A DNA stretch of 36,271 nucleotides from Burkholderiales bacterium RIFCSPLOWO2_12_FULL_61_40 (GTDB lineage Bacteria > Pseudomonadota > Gammaproteobacteria > Burkholderiales > Burkholderiaceae_C). The notes below the pieces were generated by a model. It had not been told where the DNA came from, made no database searches, and saw nothing but the letters and a program-made list of their open reading frames with translations. The stretch covers positions 1-36,271 of the forward strand of contig MESI01000131.1 of NCBI GenBank assembly GCA_001770935.1, in the 5' to 3' direction. Position numbers and translations under genes: made by a program. This document shows, piece after piece, positions 17,157 to 25,161 of the stretch; the stretch's first letter is position 1, and the number at the start of each line of letters is the position of its first letter.

Positions 17157-18116
17157 ATGAACGATGAAGCGCAGATCGGGCGCACCCTCCTGGCCATTTA
17201 CGCGGCCATGGAAAACGTGGAATTTCCCGATTTTCAGGAAACTGTCTTTGAACAACTCAAGGATCTGATGTCCTTCAACGCAGGCATCTGGGGTATGGGC
17301 ACCATGGTCCAGGGTTTGCCCCAGCCGCACCATATCCACCTGCATCGCCGACCACCCGACTTCATGGCCAGTTGGGAGAAGATCAAGTCGGAAGACATCC
17401 TGGTTGGCGCCGCGCTGCAAGGCAACGGGCGCCCGCTGCGCAGCACCTTGAGCGATGCCGTGTGGGACCAGTCTCCGGGCGTCCGCGCCCATTGCGCACA
17501 GCATGACATCGGCCATGTGCTGTGCGTGTTTTTGCTTGACGCGCAGTTGGGCCTGTACCACTTCATATCGGTCTACCAATCAGCACAGGAAACGGGCTTC
17601 AGCGAACGAGAACAGCGCATCATGGGCATTCTTGCGCCCCACCTGGCCCAGTCCATCAACGTCTCCCGCATGCGCCAGTTGCGTACTGCGGCCTCACCGG
17701 CAGGCCACGAGCGCTATGCCGTGATGGACGGACATGGACTGCTGTACCAGGCGGACGGCGGTTTTCTGGAGATGCTGCGCCGGGAATGGGCGCATTGGTG
17801 CGGCCCCGAGTTGCCAAGCGCCATTGCGTCGCTGCGGTCCAAACCCCACAAATGGGCGGGCGCCCATATCGTGGTCAAAGTGGCGCCTGTGAAGGACATG
17901 TTTTTGCTGAGCATTCGAGCCACGACGGCGGCCGATGGATTGACCCAGCGAGAGCAGCAGGTGGCCCAGCAGTTCACGCGAGGCAAGACCCACAAGGAAG
18001 TGGCGCAGACCCTGGGCATTTCACCCGCGACGGTGCGCAACCACCTCCAGACCATCTATACCAAACTGCAGATCAGCGACAAGGCACAACTTGCCGCCCA
18101 GATTCAGGGCTTGTAG
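17157..18116 (+). CDS. LuxR-family transcriptional regulator next to a two-partner secretion locus
   Basis: A 319-aa regulator. The C-terminal 58 residues form a GerE/LuxR helix-turn-helix: LTQREQQVAQQFTRGKTHKE, then VAQTLGISPATVRNHLQTIYTKL. The N-terminal 250 residues look like a GAF-type sensor (FNAGIWGMGT, HDIGHVLCVFLLDA, HFISVYQS) rather than a phospho-receiver or an acyl-homoserine-lactone domain; no receiver Asp pattern is present. I chose the ATG at 17157, which has AGGA upstream; a GTG at 17115 is in frame but would place the palindrome TGCAATTGCA inside the coding region. It is transcribed toward tpsB, 240 bases away, and the shared motif in front of both genes suggests it controls the exoprotein operon and itself. 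Confidence 0.88.
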   Translation: MNDEAQIGRTLLAIYAAMENVEFPDFQETVFEQLKDLMSFNAGIWGMGTMVQGLPQPHHIHLHRRPPDFMASWEKIKSEDILVGAALQGNGRPLRSTLSDAVWDQSPGVRAHCAQHDIGHVLCVFLLDAQLGLYHFISVYQSAQETGFSEREQRIMGILAPHLAQSINVSRMRQLRTAASPAGHERYAVMDGHGLLYQADGGFLEMLRREWAHWCGPELPSAIASLRSKPHKWAGAHIVVKVAPVKDMFLLSIRATTAADGLTQREQQVAQQFTRGKTHKEVAQTLGISPATVRNHLQTIYTKLQISDKAQLAAQIQGL

Positions 18117-18240
18117 CAATCCGCCTGCCCACCACCTGCGGCACCCGCTTGCGAGTGGGTTGCTCGCAGTAGCAGACACAACGGCAATACCCCGGGTGCC
18201 TCCCAAGCACGGGGCGACGAACGCCTGCACCCATCCACGC

Positions 18241-18254
18241 ATAGTGCATTTGCA
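18241..18254. promoter_or_regulatory. Candidate regulator site, copy 2 (ATAGTGCATTTGCA)
   Basis: Matches the site in front of the LuxR-type gene at 13 of 14 positions. The inner arms GTGCA-TT-TGCAC form an inverted repeat. It lies 103 bases before the tpsB start, close to a second inverted repeat at 18263-18281. Confidence 0.5.
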
Positions 18255-18262
18255 CCATTACC

Positions 18263-18281
18263 AGTGAGCGCAATGCTCACT
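18263..18281. promoter_or_regulatory. Inverted repeat upstream of tpsB
   Basis: AGTGAGC-GCAAT-GCTCACT, a perfect 7-bp inverted repeat with a 5-base spacer, 75 bases before the tpsB start. No T run follows, so it is unlikely to be a terminator for the preceding gene; an operator is more plausible. Confidence 0.42.
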
Positions 18282-18356
18282 AAGATCGCGGCACTTTTCG
18301 ACGGTCCCGCCCTTCCTCCAGTTGGTCGTCGCCCCCAAAAATAAAAGGACCGATCC

Positions 18357-19967
18357 ATGAAAATGAAGCACGCTTCATCACGAAGCCTCGCGTGCCCGCG
18401 CATCACCACCGTTGTGGCGACAGCGATGTTGCAGGCATGCGTGGCTTATGCACAAAGCACGCCTACCTCGGAGGTATCGGCTGTGGCCCAGGCTGGCCCG
18501 GCCTTCCCCATCACCGCCTTTCGGTTTGAAGGCAACCAATTGGTTGACGAGCCGCCCCTTCAGCAAGCGGCGGCCTTCTCACTGGGCAATGCACGCCACC
18601 TCAGCGACTTGCTGGCCCTCAAAAAAGCCATCGCAGAGGTGTACGAAGCGCGCGGCTGGCGTATGGTGGCCATTGGCCTGCCAACACGCATTGAAGCCGA
18701 CGGGCTTGTCGTGATCACCTTGCATGAGCAGCAGCTTGCGGGCGTGCAGGTTTCGGGGCACAAAACGTCCGGGCAAGCCGATATCCGTGCCGCACTGCCC
18801 AGCCTGCGGGAAAACCAGGCGCTCAATTTCAAGACGCTGGCGTCCGAGCTGGCCCTGGCCAATGACAACCCGGTGCGCCAACTCAGCGTCGATTTCAGCG
18901 CCGACGAACAGTCGGGCATTCTGGCCAAGGTGCAAGTGCAGGAAAGTGATCCTTTTCGCATGGGCCTCACGCTGGACAACACGGGCACCCCGGATTCCGG
19001 GCGCAGCCGCATGGGCGCCAGCCTTCAGCACCACAACCTGTGGGGGCGCGGCCACAGCCTGGTGGCGGGCCTGAGCACCTCCGACCTGGGACCGGATCGG
19101 CTGGTCCAGGCCCATGCCGCCTACCAGGCGCCACTGCCCAGCGCGGGCGGACAACTCAAACTCATCGCCAGCTACTCCAACGCCAATTCCGGCACCGTGG
19201 CCAACGTCTTCAACATCTCCGGCCAAGGCTACAGCTGGGGTGCGCATTACACCCATTTCCTGCACCGCGACGCCACCTCCCAGCAAACGCTGGACTTTGG
19301 CTATGACGAGAAAAGCAACCGCAACACGGTGGACTTCTTCGGCACCAACCTGGGCGTAGACGTTGACGCCCGCCCCTTAAGCCTGAGCTTGCAGGCCTCA
19401 CGACGCGAGGCGCCGTTTGCATGGTCAAGCAGTGTGAGCTACCTGCACAACCTGGTCACCGGTCCACGCAATGACGATGCCACCTACAACGCTTCCCGCG
19501 CGGGCGCCAGTGCCGATTGGAGCGTGTGGCGAGTGGCGGGCGACGCCACGGTCACGCTGCCGGCCGACTGGCAATTGCAAGCCAGGATGGATGGCCAACA
19601 CGCAGGCCGGGCGCTGATTTCGGGTGAACAATTCGGCCTGGGCGGAAACCAGGGGGTGCGCGGTTTTGACGAGCGTGCGGTTCCGGGTGACGATGGCCTA
19701 CGCGTCAGCATGGAAATCTATACACCGCTCCTGCTCCAGCAAAGCAGCCGCTTTCTGGCCTTTGCGGATGTGGGTGCCATGCGCCGCGCCAACCCGCAGG
19801 CAGGCGAGCCCGCGCAAGCCACCATAGCCAGTGTCGGACTGGGCTGGCGCTGGCGGCTCGGCCAGCATCTGACAGCCCACCTCGACGCCGCCCATGTCAC
19901 TAAAGGCGCATCCAGCACCGCCACCGGCGAAGACCGGCTGCACTTCCAACTTAGCGCCTCTTTCTGA
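18357..19967 (+). CDS. Two-partner secretion outer-membrane transporter TpsB (ShlB/FhaC/HecB family)
   Basis: A 536-aa Omp85-superfamily barrel that recognises the TPS domain of its TpsA partner in the periplasm and moves it across the outer membrane. A signal peptide (about 1-32, ending AYAQS) is followed by two POTRA domains (about 52-122 and 124-198) and a 16-strand barrel. The conserved L6-loop motif VRGF is at 434-437 (NQGVRGFDE), the next signature is FLAFADVGA, and the chain ends in phenylalanine as needed for Bam insertion. AAAGGA lies seven bases before the ATG. The partner gene starts nine bases after the stop, so this is an operon. Upstream are a LuxR-type regulator and two candidate operator sites. 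Confidence 0.93.
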   Translation: MKMKHASSRSLACPRITTVVATAMLQACVAYAQSTPTSEVSAVAQAGPAFPITAFRFEGNQLVDEPPLQQAAAFSLGNARHLSDLLALKKAIAEVYEARGWRMVAIGLPTRIEADGLVVITLHEQQLAGVQVSGHKTSGQADIRAALPSLRENQALNFKTLASELALANDNPVRQLSVDFSADEQSGILAKVQVQESDPFRMGLTLDNTGTPDSGRSRMGASLQHHNLWGRGHSLVAGLSTSDLGPDRLVQAHAAYQAPLPSAGGQLKLIASYSNANSGTVANVFNISGQGYSWGAHYTHFLHRDATSQQTLDFGYDEKSNRNTVDFFGTNLGVDVDARPLSLSLQASRREAPFAWSSSVSYLHNLVTGPRNDDATYNASRAGASADWSVWRVAGDATVTLPADWQLQARMDGQHAGRALISGEQFGLGGNQGVRGFDERAVPGDDGLRVSMEIYTPLLLQQSSRFLAFADVGAMRRANPQAGEPAQATIASVGLGWRWRLGQHLTAHLDAAHVTKGASSTATGEDRLHFQLSASF

Positions 19968-19976
19968 AGGAACACC

Positions 19977-22900
19977 ATGCGACAAGCATTCACACGGCAT
20001 GCCATTGCCCTGGCCATTGGACTCGTCTGCCAACCGACCCTGAGCAACCCCACGGGGCCGACCGTTGCCAACGGCACCGTCAACATGACCGGCCTGGGCA
20101 GCGCCAAGCTGGAAATCACCAACACCCCCGGCGCCATCATCAACTGGGGGGCGTTCTCCATCGCCGCAGGCGAGCGCACCCACTTCACCCAGCAAAGCGC
20201 TGCCAGTGCGGTACTCAACCGGGTCAGCGGTGCGACGGCTTCGGAAATTCTGGGTTCCTTGTCTTCCAATGGCCGGGTTTTCCTCATTAATCCCAACGGC
20301 ATCGTGTTTGGCAATGGGGCCAGCGTGGATGTGGCCGGTTTGATCGCCTCCACCCGCGACATCTCCAACACCAACTTCCTGAGCGGCAACTACCTCTTCG
20401 AAGGCAGCAACAACAACGCCGTGCTGGTGCGTAACGGCGCCGTCATCACCACCGCCGACCGCAGCAACGGCGGCCAGGTGTGGCTGATCGGCAAAAGTGT
20501 CGGCGTGGAGGCCGGCGGCGCCATCGAGACGCCGGGCGGCCAGACCATCCTGGTCGGCGGCCAGCGCGTGCAGGTAGGAGAAACAGCCCTTGGCGCGATG
20601 ACCTTTGCCGTGGACACCATCGGCAGCGACACCGCCGACACCGGCACGGCCAGCGACCCCAACGCCATCCAGGTCTTCGGCGGCATCGTCGCCGAGCGCG
20701 GCGCAGTCGGCCTGTTCGCCGACACCATTGCCCAGAGCGGAACCATCTCGGCACAACAGGGCCAGGTGGTGATGCGCGCGGCGCAGGATATCCAGATCCA
20801 GGACAACGCGGCAATCGACGTCTCGGGCGGCAGCGGTAACGCCAACGGCGGCACTATTGACCTTGCGGCGCATCGGCAACTGGAGGTGCAGCGGCTGGCG
20901 GATGTGAATGCGGATGGCGGGGCGACGGGCGGGGATGGGGGCAGCATCACGCTGTCGGCAGCGGATTTGGTGGTTTCTCCCATTGCCAACGGGCTAGGGA
21001 ACGTGCATGCGAGCCCCAAAGCCGACGGTGCGGCCTACGGCGTCGTGGATTTTGTTCCTCTCGACCAGCGCGCCATCGTCCCATCCGCATCGGGAACCAT
21101 CGCCGCCAATCCCCCTACCGAGTGGAATGGAATCATAAACGTGATGACGCCGTCGGTTGCCACTTTGGCGGATGGTTCCTTCATCATCGCCTGGCGCGAG
21201 ATTGATAACCGAAGCTGGTGGGGTGCCACTTGGGCGAGGATTTTCATTCAGCATATTGCGGCGGACGGCACGCTGATCGGAACCAAGGTTCAGGTTGACT
21301 TTAATACAACAGGCTACAGCGAGGACCCCACCCAGGTCATCGCATTAAAGAATGGCGGCTTTGCAGTCAAGTCCAACGTCGGGACCGGGCTCATGGTCAG
21401 AACCTACGACAGCCAGATGAATCTGGGCAATACCCTGAACTTCCCACAGGCACAAGGCGACGAGGGGATAGTAGCCCTTCCCAACGGAAATTTCGCAGTT
21501 TATTTCGCCTCGGCAGGAAACGGCAACGTCCTCATTCACGGTGCGGACGGAGCACAGGTCGGCACCTTTGCCATACCCGGCAATGCCTGGTCGGCCCCGC
21601 GCTTCCTTTCGCATCCGGCGGGCCTTCTCTATTCCCGCAGCGGTTCCAACGAATACTCGCTCTACGATGTCAGTGGAAACTTCTTGCTCTCCAAGACGCT
21701 TGACTACGGTTCTTCCTACGTCGGCTGGATTGCATACGGTTCGGCCAATTTGTCTCCCTTGGCTAATGGGGGCAGCCTGCTGACCTGGGTCGACAATGCA
21801 ACGGGATCATTCGTGGCCCGCCAGTATGACGCTCAAGGCACGCCGATTGTTCAGGCCATGCCAGTTGCCACCAATTTTGCATCATCCTATGCCAACCCTT
21901 TTCAGGTGACCCCCCGGCTGGATGGAAGCTCACTGATTCACTGGTCAACGCCATGGGGCCAGAGCCCAACAGGTGAATGGGCACGAGGACAGACAATAAC
22001 GCCACAGGGGGCGTTGATTCCAGATCTCGCATACGATTTTTCGGCCGATGGCGGCAACAGCGGAGTCGCGCATGCTGTACGCAGCGCCACTGCTGACGGC
22101 GGCACTATGGTGGCGGCAGCCATTGCAGGCCGGATCGATTGGCAGCTATTCGGCACCACGGCACCCAACGTAGCAGCAAGCTATACGGCGCAGGGCAATG
22201 CCGGGGCAGCCAATAACTTGGCAACTCGGCAAAATGCGGTCAATGGCACGGTTTCCGGCGGCCAACTCACCCTGGACGGAGGTGGGACACCCACACCCAC
22301 ACCCACACCCACACCCACACCAACTCCCACTCCGACTCCGACTCCCACTCCGACTCCGACTCCCACTCCCGGCACCCCCACGACTGGCAACACCCGTTCA
22401 CCATCGGCGGCGGAGCTGCGTAAACAGGCCGACACTGTCGCGCAGCAGATCGCCCAGCTGCAGCTGCGCATCGGCAACCTGGATTCCAGCGCCCATGCCA
22501 ATACCGCCCCCATTCAGGACTCGCAAACGCAACTCGCCGCCTTGGTCAATCAGTCCCGCACTTTGAAAGCATCAATCCAGTCTGCGCGCGACAACCCGCC
22601 GGTCTTCGATACGCGCAATCTGGCGGTGGTCGAGAAACGCGACGCCGCTGGCAATCTGCTTGCCGTCGAACTCCAGGGCAGCGGCATCCGCAGCGATACG
22701 GGACTGCGGCGTGTTGAGGAGTTGCGCAGCCTGCGGGAGGCAGACCAACGCACAGAACAATTGTTGGGCGATCTGGACGGTCTGGAAACTCGACTGGAGC
22801 AAGTCCAGGAACAGCAAAAGACCAAGGCGCTGGCCGCACAGCGCGAGCAGGCTGTTTTCAAAGCCCAGCTGGCAGCGCTGGATTTCCAGCCCCCCAAGAA

Positions 22901-23477
22901 GGGATCGGGGAAATACAGCATCCTCAGCGCGGAGGGCAAGGAAGTGGCACCCAAGAAGCCCTCCAGTACCAAGGCCGCAAACCAGGATTGGCTGAAATGG
23001 GCCATGGACTCCAGCGGAAAGGCGCTCAACGACATGGGCAAGTCCGTTTCCGGCACGGCTGCCTGGGTGGGTGGGCTGGTAGGCCAGACTTTGGGGGGCG
23101 CCAGCAACTTGTTTGGCGGCATGTTCAACGGCGCGGCCAGCTTCGTGCAGCGCGGCCAACAGATCAAAGTGCAATCCACCGGACAGGTGATTTTCAAGGG
23201 CACCATCACCGATGTCGGCGAGATCACCACTGCGCGCAGCGGCAAGTTTGGCGAAGCTGACCTGGCCTCGCTCATTGCCAAGGGCAATAAGGATTTGCAG
23301 CTCGGCACCCTCAGCCAGTTGCTGGCGGACGGCGGAGCCCAACTGGATTCTGTGTTGCTTCAGAAAGTCATCGCCGCCGGTGGCAGCAAGATGACGGTCG
23401 GGCAACTCCAGGAGTTGATGACAACCGGTGGCAAGGCATTCACGCCGGATCTCGCGGCACGGATGGTGTGGGGGTAG
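19977..23477 (+). CDS. Two-partner secretion exoprotein TpsA (filamentous haemagglutinin N-terminal domain), frame broken near the 3' end
   Basis: A 1166-aa secreted exoprotein. Residues 1-23 are the signal peptide; 25-250 form the TPS domain that pairs with TpsB, with SNGRVFLINPNGIVFG (NPNG at 105-108) as its hallmark. Residues 250-340 are a short Gly/Ala-rich beta-helix. Residues about 390-720 change character to propeller-like repeats (ATLADGSFIIAW..., ALKNGGFAV..., ALPNGNFAV...) resembling those in large RTX adhesins. Residues 771-798 are a Pro-Thr linker, 811-960 a coiled coil, 1005-1055 a Gly/Ala-rich stretch, and 1110 onward Gly-ended repeats. The frame stops at a TAG just after GGGGG at 23470-23474; one added G would continue it for 180 residues (1346 aa in all). 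AAGGA precedes the ATG. Adhesion or contact-dependent function is likely but unproven. Confidence 0.92.
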   Translation: MRQAFTRHAIALAIGLVCQPTLSNPTGPTVANGTVNMTGLGSAKLEITNTPGAIINWGAFSIAAGERTHFTQQSAASAVLNRVSGATASEILGSLSSNGRVFLINPNGIVFGNGASVDVAGLIASTRDISNTNFLSGNYLFEGSNNNAVLVRNGAVITTADRSNGGQVWLIGKSVGVEAGGAIETPGGQTILVGGQRVQVGETALGAMTFAVDTIGSDTADTGTASDPNAIQVFGGIVAERGAVGLFADTIAQSGTISAQQGQVVMRAAQDIQIQDNAAIDVSGGSGNANGGTIDLAAHRQLEVQRLADVNADGGATGGDGGSITLSAADLVVSPIANGLGNVHASPKADGAAYGVVDFVPLDQRAIVPSASGTIAANPPTEWNGIINVMTPSVATLADGSFIIAWREIDNRSWWGATWARIFIQHIAADGTLIGTKVQVDFNTTGYSEDPTQVIALKNGGFAVKSNVGTGLMVRTYDSQMNLGNTLNFPQAQGDEGIVALPNGNFAVYFASAGNGNVLIHGADGAQVGTFAIPGNAWSAPRFLSHPAGLLYSRSGSNEYSLYDVSGNFLLSKTLDYGSSYVGWIAYGSANLSPLANGGSLLTWVDNATGSFVARQYDAQGTPIVQAMPVATNFASSYANPFQVTPRLDGSSLIHWSTPWGQSPTGEWARGQTITPQGALIPDLAYDFSADGGNSGVAHAVRSATADGGTMVAAAIAGRIDWQLFGTTAPNVAASYTAQGNAGAANNLATRQNAVNGTVSGGQLTLDGGGTPTPTPTPTPTPTPTPTPTPTPTPTPTPGTPTTGNTRSPSAAELRKQADTVAQQIAQLQLRIGNLDSSAHANTAPIQDSQTQLAALVNQSRTLKASIQSARDNPPVFDTRNLAVVEKRDAAGNLLAVELQGSGIRSDTGLRRVEELRSLREADQRTEQLLGDLDGLETRLEQVQEQQKTKALAAQREQAVFKAQLAALDFQPPKKGSGKYSILSAEGKEVAPKKPSSTKAANQDWLKWAMDSSGKALNDMGKSVSGTAAWVGGLVGQTLGGASNLFGGMFNGAASFVQRGQQIKVQSTGQVIFKGTITDVGEITTARSGKFGEADLASLIAKGNKDLQLGTLSQLLADGGAQLDSVLLQKVIAAGGSKMTVGQLQELMTTGGKAFTPDLAARMVWG
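22287..22370 (+). repeat. Pro-Thr codon repeat inside tpsA
   Basis: Fourteen Thr-Pro pairs. The first part uses ACACCC units and the second ACTCCG/ACTCCC units with an 18-base higher-order period, so two expansions are adjacent. It links the propeller-like part of TpsA to its coiled coil. Confidence 0.9.
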
Positions 23478-24016
23478 CGAAAGCCGGTGGCGGCAAACTT
23501 AATGGCCAGCAAATGGCCAATGTGATGGCTGGAGTGATCGCCTCTGGCGCCGCCAACATCATCGCTTCCGGCGGTGCAAACGTCATCGCTTCCGGTGGGG
23601 GTAATGTGATTGCTCCGGGCGGCGCCAACCTCATCGGCCAAGCTGGCAGCAACTTCACCACTGCGCACCTCGATGCAGCCATTGCCGGCATCATTGCATC
23701 CGGCGGCGCGAACCTCACCCCAGACCGGATCGGCAACGTGATTGCAGGGGTCATTGCCTCGGGAGGCGGCAACGTGATCGCTTCGGGAGGCGGCAACGTG
23801 ATCGCTTCGGGAGGCGGCAACGTGATCGCTCCGGGCGGCGGCAACGTGATCGCTTCGGGAGGCGGCAACGTGATCGCTTCGGGCGGCGGCAACGTGATCG
23901 CTCCGGGGGGTGGCAACGTGATCGCTCCGGGGGGTGGCAACGTGATCGCTTCGGGAGGCGGCAATGTGATCGCTCCGGGAGGCGGCAACGTGATCGCTCC
24001 GGGGGGTGGTAACTAA
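23468..24016 (+). CDS. C-terminal octapeptide-repeat segment of TpsA, split off by a frameshift
   Basis: An open frame of 182 codons beginning at a GTG that overlaps the tpsA stop, with no ribosome-binding site of its own. It encodes only Gly-rich repeats: degenerate units such as KLNGQQMANVMAGVIASG and NFTTAHLDAAIAGIIASGG, then ten exact NVIA(S/P)GGG octads. The same repeat family is visible in TpsA just before its stop (QKVIAAGG, QELMTTGG, FTPDLAARMV). Adding one G to the G5 run restores KAFTPDLAARMVWGVAKAGG, a 20-residue unit that lines up with the following 20-residue units, including a Gly at position 14. I therefore read it as the true C-terminus of TpsA. If the shift is real in the cell, this part is untranslated unless slippage occurs. 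Confidence 0.75.
   Translation: MGVAKAGGGKLNGQQMANVMAGVIASGAANIIASGGANVIASGGGNVIAPGGANLIGQAGSNFTTAHLDAAIAGIIASGGANLTPDRIGNVIAGVIASGGGNVIASGGGNVIASGGGNVIAPGGGNVIASGGGNVIASGGGNVIAPGGGNVIAPGGGNVIASGGGNVIAPGGGNVIAPGGGN
23771..24010 (+). repeat. Ten tandem 24-nt repeats encoding NVIA(S/P)GGG
   Basis: Consensus AACGTGATCGCTYCGGGNGGYGGC, ten consecutive copies with mostly third-base or Ser/Pro (TCG/CCG) differences. The near identity at DNA level shows recent expansion or gene conversion. More diverged units extend upstream to about 23540. Confidence 0.95.
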
Positions 24017-24080
24017 AGCTTGGCCACCGCTAGCGCTTCACGCACCAACCAGTGCTTCGGCGCAGACGGGGATGCCCCCC

Positions 24081-25037
24081 TCATCGGGCATGTGCGCCTT
24101 CAGGTCTGGCATGCAGCCCGCTTTCGCGCAGGTTTTCGACCAGCGCGGCGGCAAAACCCGAAAGTTCGACCCCTTTGCGCACACAAATCTGCAGGTCGCG
24201 CTGAGCCCATGCCTCGTCCATTTCCACCACCACCGGCGGCTCACGCAATCCGGCGCCAGACACCGCGCTGCGTGGCACCAGCCCGATGCCCACACCGGCA
24301 CCGACCATGCGACACACGGCTTCAAAGCTGCGCACCTGAATGCGCACGTCCAGGTGGCGCCCCAGCGCGGCGGCGGCGTTCATCGTGAAGGTGTGAATGG
24401 CCGACCCTGCATGCAGCATGACGAAGGCGTAGTCCAGCACTTCGGTAAAACTGACCCGTGTCCGCGCAGCCAGTGTGTGGCCACTGGGAACAATCAACAC
24501 CAGGCGGTCCCGCCGGTAGGGCGTCAGCGTGATACCGGCACCGCTGTCGGCATCGGCCAAAACACCGATCTCGACTTCTCCGCTTGCCACGGCAAGCGCA
24601 ATTTCCGTACTGGTGCGCTCCTCCAGGCTGACGCTGACCTGCGGATGCTGCTTCAGGAAATCCGCCAGATCGTCGGGCAAAAAAGAGTGTGTCGCGTGCG
24701 TGTTGGCCCACAGGCTGACGTGGCCGCGAATGCCAGCGGCATAGGGCGAAAGGTCGGCGTGCATCTGTTCGATGCGGGCAAATACCTGCCGCGCATTGCG
24801 CAACAGCGCCTCGCCGGCCCGCGTCAGCGCCAAACCACGGGCCTGCCGCTCAAACAGCGCAGCGCTCAAGGCTTCCTCCAGCTGGCGCAGACGGTGGCTG
24901 GCCGAGGACGGTGCCAGATGGACACGGGCCGCACCCCGCGTCAGGTTGCACTCTTCCGCGATGGCAATGAAGAGCCGCAGATCGATCAGGTCATAACTCA
25001 CAGGTTTTCCACTTCCGTTCGTAGTAGACGAATGCAT
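24081..25037 (-). CDS. LysR-family transcriptional regulator
   Basis: A 318-aa regulator. The N-terminal winged helix reads DLRLFIAIAEECNLTRGAARVHLAPSSASHRLRQLEE, followed by ALFERQARGLALTRAGEALL, the LysR signature; residues about 100-305 form the periplasmic-binding-protein-like effector domain (HVSLWANTHATHSFLPDDLADFL...). It is divergent from an EamA-family exporter gene, the usual layout for a LysR protein that controls its neighbour. The ATG at 25037 lacks a clear ribosome site; a GTG twelve codons further in (25001) is an alternative. Confidence 0.92.
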   Translation of the reverse strand: MHSSTTNGSGKPVSYDLIDLRLFIAIAEECNLTRGAARVHLAPSSASHRLRQLEEALSAALFERQARGLALTRAGEALLRNARQVFARIEQMHADLSPYAAGIRGHVSLWANTHATHSFLPDDLADFLKQHPQVSVSLEERTSTEIALAVASGEVEIGVLADADSGAGITLTPYRRDRLVLIVPSGHTLAARTRVSFTEVLDYAFVMLHAGSAIHTFTMNAAAALGRHLDVRIQVRSFEAVCRMVGAGVGIGLVPRSAVSGAGLREPPVVVEMDEAWAQRDLQICVRKGVELSGFAAALVENLRESGLHARPEGAHAR

Positions 25038-25044
25038 GCTTGCA

Positions 25045-25058
25045 ACAATAGCAATTGT
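25045..25058. promoter_or_regulatory. Weak inverted repeat in the lysR-EamA promoter region
   Basis: ACAAT-AGCA-ATTGT lies just upstream of the lysR start and 103 bases before the EamA start. Such a site could take part in LysR autoregulation, but the arms are only 5 bp. Confidence 0.25.
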
Positions 25059-25161
25059 GCAGACTATTTTGTGGCGTCATTATTGGGATCTTCTGAATTG
25101 TCTCCATGGTAAACAAAGACAGCATTCGTATTCAACGCACAATTCTTCCACTTACCCCTAT

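Noticed and set aside
18263..18281. Terminator of the LuxR-type gene
   Set aside because: The hairpin has no T run and lies about 150 bases after the stop codon, near the tpsB promoter.
23469..23480. Canonical programmed -1 frameshift site in tpsA
   Set aside because: The bases do not form an X XXY YYZ heptamer in the zero frame and I saw no convincing downstream pseudoknot; an indel is simpler, though slippage on GGG next to a stop cannot be excluded.
23771..24010. CRISPR-like array
   Set aside because: The 24-nt units are contiguous without spacers and keep one reading frame with coding-type substitutions, so this is a protein repeat.
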